Shown piece by piece: positions 58,967-64,000 of a stretch of DNA of 64,000 nucleotides. The translations under genes were made by a program, and so were the position numbers. The first letter of the stretch is position 1; each line of letters starts with the position of its first letter. Under the pieces are notes generated by a model. It searched no databases. It was not told the DNA's origin and saw only the letters and a list, made by a program, of their open reading frames with translations. Origin of the DNA: Bacteroidetes bacterium UBA7674 (lineage in GTDB: Bacteria > Bacteroidota > Bacteroidia > Chitinophagales > Chitinophagaceae); NCBI GenBank assembly GCA_002483105.1, contig DLHG01000015.1, positions 192,189-256,188 of the forward strand. The letters are read 5' to 3'.

Positions 58967-61663
58967 CTAGTTGGCCAGGTCCCTGAAGTCACGCCTGCGC
59001 ATCAGTTTCAGGTCTTGCAGTACCGAGGCTTTTACGTTGATAGTGAAGTTGTAATTCTTCTGCGGGCCGAAAGGTACGGTCTCCAGGCGCATAGCCCAGC
59101 AGTGAAGGTCGCGGAATATCTGGAATTTGGTGATCTGCAACTGCTTGTTCACAAAATCATATCCTGTATATACAGTGACCTTCCAACGGGGTGTAATATT
59201 AAAATCGCCACCAATGGTGAGATTATGCCCCGTCACGGTTATGGTGTCCTTTTTAGACTCAGGGAGATAGGTATTCGATATATTGAGCGCATAACTCATA
59301 CTGATGCTCCAGGGGATATCGAAATCAACATAGTTGTAGTAGTCCGGGTTAAATACGATCCCGTTGTTGCGATCAGTATTGGTCGCGGCACTTTTAGGGT
59401 CCCTTGGTTTCGATGTAAGTGAAGTATTAGCGCTTATGCCCGCATTATTGAACCTGGCTATTCCATCCCCTCTTTCCCACATGGTACTATTGGCGTAACG
59501 ATTGCCGGTTGTTTTGTTTATACCATATTGGTCGAAGTTAGCTCCCGCGGTGATGGATATTTTGTTCAGGATGTTGGTACGGAAAGACATGTCAATACCT
59601 GCCCAGTTAAAGGAATCGGCAGCGAAATTGTACGCCGAATTAATACTGAACCCATCTATAAGTACTACATTCTTAAACCCTGACGCGGTATCCTTAGCAT
59701 TGCGCACCTTCATCTGCAGGTTGTTGTTCAGGCCAAAGCTGAGGCTACGCTGCTCACCACTGCCAACTCCGCCCAGGAAGCTGGAGCTTTCGTAACGATA
59801 TAGATTGGTTATCGTATTGCTTGTATCTAACCGTGTAGCATAGTAGTAGTTAAAGCTGGCCTTCCCGAAGTCAGGGCGATAAGTAAAAGCTACGCTAGGC
59901 TCCAATATGTGGCGTATCCCACGCAGCTTACCACGCTTGAATAGCTTTGTACCAAACACCCTTGTATTGAAGGTAACACTGGCACCAAAATCCCGTGCAG
60001 AATAAAAGCCACGATTAACGGTGCTATCTATCTTGCCTGTAACATCATTATATTCCTTCCTCAATTCTTCGGTATACCAATATTCATTATACGGAATACT
60101 GAATGATGTGTTTATGAAACGGGCAAGCGTATAGTTAGCACCAATAGGAATACTATGTCTTATGCCATTGCGGAAATTCAGATTGTTGATATCGAAAAGG
60201 GTATCATAGAAATTGGTTTTGTTCTGTGCATCAAGCGTGTAGCTCAATGATATTTTATCGAACCAGCGAGGTGTGCCGACGTAGTTCTTGTTCTGGAAAG
60301 GGGCAAGGCTGGATATATTGAATGCTACTTGTGGCAGCGTAACATCTACCTCTCCTGTACGTGTATTCTGGCTATGACGCGCACTCACCGTAAGGTTGAA
60401 CGGCTTGCCCTGCCATGATTTATTATAACTAAGGTTAGACAGGAACTGGTTATCTACTACCTGTAGCGGATCGTAACTGGTAGTGCTGTAGAACGATGAT
60501 GTACCCACCTTTACCGCTGCCGTGAAACTTTGGCCGGGGCGGGCTTTAGGGTCGGTCATGTGTTGCCAGTTGATCATGAACTCGCGTCCTACTGAGGAAC
60601 CCGGCTCGTAACTCTCCCCTACTTTGTTGTAAGCATATTGAAACTGGAAATCACCGTAGTGTTTGTAAATACTCTTGTACTTTGTCAGACCGCTCGCCTG
60701 CCAGCTTCCCTTAGAAAATATATTGATCTGCGAAAGGAAATCCATCTTCTCGCTGATGTAGAAATAATATCCGCCGTTCAATAGACCCAAGCCACGATTC
60801 TCTTCTACAGTATAGGTAGGGAGAATAAATCCCGAACGTTGTTTGGAAGAAATGGGAAAGAGCCCGAATGGCAAAAATAACGGCGTGGGCACACCCTCAA
60901 TTGCGATATTGGCGGGACCTGACGCAGCAACCCTGTTCGGTATGACCTTTATCTTTTTGGTGACAATACCAAAGTGCGGCTCATCAAGCGCGCAGGTGGT
61001 ATAAACATTATGAAGGCCATAGATAGACTGATCCGGGTTACGCTTCACCTGCATACTATGCAGGTAGCCCTCTCCATATTGTGATTTAGCGTTACGCACA
61101 ATGGCACGCTTACTTTTAAAGTTGTATTGTAGTGAATCGTAAGCTACTTTTTCAGTTCCTTGTGTAAAAGTGGGTTTCTCCGTGAATTTACCGGCACTAT
61201 CCAGCTGGGGTCCTGCAATTACGTTGTTATTACTCTGGTTGTATTGTACCTCCCCCGCTTCCAGTATCATATCATCGTAGGTCACCTTTGCCTTTCCGTA
61301 GAGGTAGAATTTGTTGCTGTCCAGGTTCATCACAACAGAATCACGGGCAGTAGCGACTACTATTTCAGACAATGCATCAGGAGATATTTTAATGCCGAGT
61401 CTTTCTTCGAGGCTTTTAGTTGCTTTAATGGAATCCGGAGTTACATTTAATGAATCAACAAGTGTAGTGTCACTAACGGATGGAATTACATTTAATGAAT
61501 CTACAAGTGTAGTGTCATTAAAGCGTGAGACCTTGTCAGTACGGGACGAATGTCCCCGCTGGGCAGAGGCCTGAATGCTAATAAAAACAAAAATGACCGC
61601 CCAAAAACAATAAAGGCGGTGAATAGATGTTTTTTTTAGAATAATTTTACCGCACAAGCTCAT
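58967..61663 (-). CDS. lptD: LPS-assembly protein LptD-like outer-membrane protein
   Basis: Outer-membrane barrel of 898 residues that inserts lipopolysaccharide. Signal sequence (RLYCFWAVIFVFISIQASAQ, after a short charged start), a periplasmic OstA-like jelly roll (DSNKFYLYGKAKVTYDDMILEAGEVQYN, about residues 115-200) and a long C-terminal barrel of some 26 strands ending KLMRRRDFRDLAN. This is the Bacteroidota-type LptD. A linker near residue 50 contains DTTLVDSLNV twice, a short internal duplication. The short gap and promoter box suggest it is transcribed separately from the divergent amidase gene. Confidence 0.9.
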   Translation of the reverse strand: MSLCGKIILKKTSIHRLYCFWAVIFVFISIQASAQRGHSSRTDKVSRFNDTTLVDSLNVIPSVSDTTLVDSLNVTPDSIKATKSLEERLGIKISPDALSEIVVATARDSVVMNLDSNKFYLYGKAKVTYDDMILEAGEVQYNQSNNNVIAGPQLDSAGKFTEKPTFTQGTEKVAYDSLQYNFKSKRAIVRNAKSQYGEGYLHSMQVKRNPDQSIYGLHNVYTTCALDEPHFGIVTKKIKVIPNRVAASGPANIAIEGVPTPLFLPFGLFPISSKQRSGFILPTYTVEENRGLGLLNGGYYFYISEKMDFLSQINIFSKGSWQASGLTKYKSIYKHYGDFQFQYAYNKVGESYEPGSSVGREFMINWQHMTDPKARPGQSFTAAVKVGTSSFYSTTSYDPLQVVDNQFLSNLSYNKSWQGKPFNLTVSARHSQNTRTGEVDVTLPQVAFNISSLAPFQNKNYVGTPRWFDKISLSYTLDAQNKTNFYDTLFDINNLNFRNGIRHSIPIGANYTLARFINTSFSIPYNEYWYTEELRKEYNDVTGKIDSTVNRGFYSARDFGASVTFNTRVFGTKLFKRGKLRGIRHILEPSVAFTYRPDFGKASFNYYYATRLDTSNTITNLYRYESSSFLGGVGSGEQRSLSFGLNNNLQMKVRNAKDTASGFKNVVLIDGFSINSAYNFAADSFNWAGIDMSFRTNILNKISITAGANFDQYGINKTTGNRYANSTMWERGDGIARFNNAGISANTSLTSKPRDPKSAATNTDRNNGIVFNPDYYNYVDFDIPWSISMSYALNISNTYLPESKKDTITVTGHNLTIGGDFNITPRWKVTVYTGYDFVNKQLQITKFQIFRDLHCWAMRLETVPFGPQKNYNFTINVKASVLQDLKLMRRRDFRDLAN

Positions 61664-61673
61664 GTAACGGGCA

Positions 61674-61681
61674 CAAAAATA
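61674..61681 (-). promoter_or_regulatory. Candidate -7 box TATTTTTG for lptD
   Basis: On the minus strand TATTTTTG ends 10 bases before the chosen ATG. A -33 TTG is not apparent. If real, the leader would be under ten bases. Confidence 0.4.
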
Positions 61682-61754
61682 GTTATTTGATAGCAGCTTT
61701 AATTGCAGGTTTGATTATTTCTGTATTTTTAAACGATAATTCTCACTCAACAAT

Positions 61755-62594
61755 ATGCGTACCAGATTAATAACGCTTTTAATATTACTTAGTTTCACAC
61801 CTCAGATACTTTTTGCAAACGGCAAAAAGGTCAGAAAAATTGTGCTGGACGCAGGTCATGGTGGAAAAGACCCCGGCGCACGCGGACAAATATCCTCGGA
61901 AAAAGACCTGACCCTTGATGTGGTGCTACTCCTCGGCAAAATGATAAAAGAGAGTATGCCCGATGTGGATGTGGTATATACACGCACTATTGATGATTAT
62001 CCCAGTCTGGTAGACAGGCACGAAATAGCCAACCGCAGTGGTGGAGACCTCTTTATCTCCGTACACGTAAACTCAACAGCAGGGCGTACTGAAAGGATAA
62101 AAACAGGCACCAAACTGGTAAAAAAAGGCAGAAAGAAAGTAAGAGTTCCGGTATATAAGACCATCCATCACAGGGGAACAAGTACTTCAGGTACCGAAAC
62201 CTACGTATTGGGATTGCACCGCAACTCACAGAAAGAAGATGCCATTGGCGAATACAGCGATAATATAACTGATGAGGCCGGAATGCTGAACACCAACGAC
62301 CCGCAAACAGCCATCATCATAGCCCAATATACCCAGGCTTACCTGAGCCGTAGCATAACGCTGGGCAATAAAATACAACAGCAATTTGCCAACCAGGGAC
62401 GTAATGACCTTGGAGTGAAGCAAAAAGGGCTGGAAGTGCTCGCAGGTAGCGCTATGCCGGGGGTATTGGTAGAAATAGGCTTCATCAACAACCCGGAAGA
62501 AGAGGAATACCTGAACTCTAACAGGGGCCAGAAGGAAGTGGCCGGAGCCATACTTAAGGGGATAATGGCTTACAAGGCTGAATCAGAGAAATAA
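61755..62594 (+). CDS. N-acetylmuramoyl-L-alanine amidase (AmiC-type, Amidase_3)
   Basis: Periplasmic enzyme of 279 residues that cleaves the amide bond between MurNAc and the stem peptide. Signal peptide (MRTRLITLLILLSFTPQILFA) then an Amidase_3 domain with zinc ligands H35 (VLDAGHGGKDPGARG), E49 and H105 (FISVHVNST) and the catalytic E240 in VEIGFINNPEEE. A glycine/serine-rich insertion (HHRGTSTSGTETYVLGL) sits in the active-site rim, as in other AmiC proteins. No LysM or AMIN domain is present. Monocistronic, divergent from lptD. Confidence 0.93.
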   Translation: MRTRLITLLILLSFTPQILFANGKKVRKIVLDAGHGGKDPGARGQISSEKDLTLDVVLLLGKMIKESMPDVDVVYTRTIDDYPSLVDRHEIANRSGGDLFISVHVNSTAGRTERIKTGTKLVKKGRKKVRVPVYKTIHHRGTSTSGTETYVLGLHRNSQKEDAIGEYSDNITDEAGMLNTNDPQTAIIIAQYTQAYLSRSITLGNKIQQQFANQGRNDLGVKQKGLEVLAGSAMPGVLVEIGFINNPEEEEYLNSNRGQKEVAGAILKGIMAYKAESEK

Positions 62595-62731
62595 ACTTTA
62601 AATTAAAGCAAGCTTAGTAAAATGAGCCATGGAAGCGAAAATGGAACGATAATTGAGGTTTTTCCATTGAAACTCTTGCACTTAAAATTGTTTTAATTAT
62701 CTTCAAGCTTCAATTTAATAACGATTTGCCG

Positions 62732-63292
62732 ATGAAAACCTGTGTGAAGACTATTGTACTCTCAGCTCTGAGCGCACTAGTTGTGTTTACAGGAATAACA
62801 TATACCTCCTGCAATCCCGACAAATGTAAGGCTATTACCTGCGCCTATGGTGGCGTATGTACCGACGGCGAGTGTACCTGTGCAACCGGATATGAAGGAA
62901 ATCAGTGTGAGAAGGTAACGCGCGATAAATTCACAGGTACATGGGAAGTTGCTGAAACAGGCACTCAAACAGGTTTCAACCGTTATACTATAAGCATCGC
63001 TCCTGCAGAGGCTATCCAGGAAGTGGGCATCTTCAACTTTTATAATTACATACCGATGAACCTGTCGGTGATTGCAAATGTAAGTAACGACACCCTTTAC
63101 ATACCTCGCCAGGAACTGTTCAACAGGACAATAGAAGGTATGGGCTACCTGGACCCTACTGTTGACTACGAAGAAAATGGCCATATGATCCTTCGTTACC
63201 GTGTTACTGAGACAGTTAGTGGTGTGTACAATGATTTCGGCTTGATAGAAGGCCAACCATCATTGTGGTACAGAACGTCTGACGGTTTCTAG
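62732..63292 (+). CDS. EGF-like domain lipoprotein, copy 1 of 2
   Basis: Lipoprotein of 186 residues (start ATG 62732). The signal (TIVLSALSALVVFTGITYTSC) gives acylation at C27. Six cysteines follow at 32, 37, 43, 48, 50 and 59 with spacing C-x4-C-x5-C-x4-C-x-C-x8-C, the canonical EGF pattern, including the CATGYEGNQC end. Residues 60-186 form a beta-rich domain unknown to me (DKFTGTWEVAETGTQTG), possibly lipocalin-like. EGF-like domains are uncommon in bacterial lipoproteins but recur in Bacteroidota. A close paralogue follows 131 bases downstream. Confidence 0.88.
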   Translation: MKTCVKTIVLSALSALVVFTGITYTSCNPDKCKAITCAYGGVCTDGECTCATGYEGNQCEKVTRDKFTGTWEVAETGTQTGFNRYTISIAPAEAIQEVGIFNFYNYIPMNLSVIANVSNDTLYIPRQELFNRTIEGMGYLDPTVDYEENGHMILRYRVTETVSGVYNDFGLIEGQPSLWYRTSDGF

Positions 63293-63423
63293 TTCCGGCC
63301 CAATTCCATTACCCTACCATTACAATTCGGTATAATATTTGCTGTAATTAAAGGTGTGAATAGCTTTGCTTTTTACATTTGATTCTTATATCTTTAAGCT
63401 TTAGTATAAACGTACTTTTCCCG

Positions 63424-63969
63424 ATGAGTAACCGTGTTAAAACTATTGTTCTTTCTGCCCTGAGTGCCGTTTTGGTATTTGGTAGCATTACATATACTTC
63501 CTGCAAACGCGATAAATGCAAGGAGATCACCTGTTCGTTTGAAGGTACCTGCGTGGAAGGCCAATGCTATTGCGCTACCGGATATGAAGGCACACAATGT
63601 GAGAAAACGATACGCGCTAAATTCATAGGGCCATGGACCGTTACCGAAAGTGGTACGCTAACCCTGAGTGCTGAGTATCCTTTGAATGTAGAAGCTGCTA
63701 CCGCTATCAATGCTGTTAGGATATACAACTTCAACAACACAATTCCCCAGCAATATTACGTTACAGGCAGAGTGTCCGACGATACGCTTTATATTGACCG
63801 CCAGGGTGTAGGAGGTAAAGTAATAGAAGGCCGCGGCTACCTGGCCCCAAGCCAGTTTTACCAGCAGCACGGTGACCTGATAGTGCACTACTATGTACTG
63901 GATACTGTTGCAAATAAAATAAATGACTACGGATGGAACCACGGTAAACCATCTGAATGGTTGAAATAA
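63424..63969 (+). CDS. EGF-like domain lipoprotein, copy 2 of 2
   Basis: Paralogue of the preceding gene, 181 residues (start ATG 63424). The signal peptide and EGF segment (SCKRDKCKEITCSFEGTC, CATGYEGTQC) are nearly identical in spacing, with cysteines at 27 (acylated), 32, 37, 43, 48, 50 and 59. The C-terminal domain has diverged (AKFIGPWTVTESGTL, NNTIPQQYYVTGRV), so the duplication is not recent. The upstream regions share the phrase tatctt(c/t)aagctt, likely their common promoter. No partner is known. Confidence 0.88.
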   Translation: MSNRVKTIVLSALSAVLVFGSITYTSCKRDKCKEITCSFEGTCVEGQCYCATGYEGTQCEKTIRAKFIGPWTVTESGTLTLSAEYPLNVEAATAINAVRIYNFNNTIPQQYYVTGRVSDDTLYIDRQGVGGKVIEGRGYLAPSQFYQQHGDLIVHYYVLDTVANKINDYGWNHGKPSEWLK

Positions 63970-64000
63970 AATAACCGACATTAAATAGAAAAGCCCCGAC

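Noticed and set aside
1..64000. CRISPR arrays, insertion sequences, prophage and integron signals
   Set aside because: No regularly spaced repeats, transposase or integrase motifs, terminal inverted repeats or attachment sites were seen in the translated or nucleotide sequence.

Overview
The window is bacterial chromosome from a member of the Bacteroidota, most likely the Chitinophagales/Chitinophagaceae or a near relative. The evidence is the number of proteins with type IX secretion (T9SS) C-terminal signals and SprB-type repeats, eukaryote-like class Ia ribonucleotide reductase, Bacteroidota-style -7 boxes (TAnnTTTG), almost no Shine-Dalgarno sequences, LytTR-type two-component systems, a GldL-like HWPGA membrane protein, and the ligase-associated repair cluster common in this phylum. 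The genus call is inference. I see no phage, integrase, transposase, CRISPR array or rRNA operon, so this looks like core and lineage-specific chromosome rather than an island.

Layout. 1-2.7 kb: nrdB-nrdA on the minus strand (nrdA cut by the window edge). 2.7-3.15 kb: regulatory region with five DnaA-box-like 9-mers. 3.15-7.3 kb (+): three tandem paralogous small outer-membrane barrels, a Crp/Fnr regulator, an AhpD-like protein and a secreted class 3 lipase. 7.4-9.8 kb (-): aldo/keto reductase and a beta-CASP metallohydrolase. 10-11.6 kb (+): two tiny paralogous proteins missed by usual length cut-offs, then malate dehydrogenase. 11.7-14.3 kb (-): a tandem pair of T9SS-exported repeat proteins. 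14.6-21.9 kb (-): an eight-gene cluster in which a YceI protein, a beta-propeller LytS-type kinase and a LytTR regulator precede a second promoter and an OB-fold protein, two haem lipoproteins with unusual CX4CH motifs, another YceI and a DUF5777 barrel. 22-27 kb (+): a DUF4294 protein and a 1388-residue SprB-repeat adhesin.

27-33.3 kb (-): exonuclease, ATP-dependent ligase, Lhr-like helicase and PdeM nuclease with overlapping ends (a complete ligase-associated DNA repair module), preceded by a TspO-like protein. 33.5-39.5 kb (-): DEAD-box RNA helicase, a four-gene ABC/LolA-like/UbiA-like operon and a GlxA-type regulator. 39.6-41.2 kb (+): PadR regulator plus HWPGA membrane protein and a small ORF. 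41.2-45.7 kb: GNAT enzyme, TPR protein, a second LytTR/TPR-kinase pair and a small ferredoxin-like-fold protein. 46-51.2 kb (-): T9SS GH16 glucanase-like enzyme, tail-fibre-like protein and another T9SS protein. 51.7-52 kb: tRNA-Pro and tRNA-Ser. 52.2-64 kb: dnaA, a 5'-nucleotidase split in two genes, nhaA, an NTF2-like protein, a 2-oxoacid dehydrogenase E2, LptD, an amidase and two EGF-domain lipoproteins.

The most interesting signals are the DnaA-box cluster next to nrdBA, the haem/YceI/barrel operon with its own sensor system, the probable CTG start of the repair helicase, the tiny paralogous ORFs at 10.0-10.5 kb, the PadR operator and the EGF-lipoprotein pair. All functional statements come from reading motifs; no database search was run.
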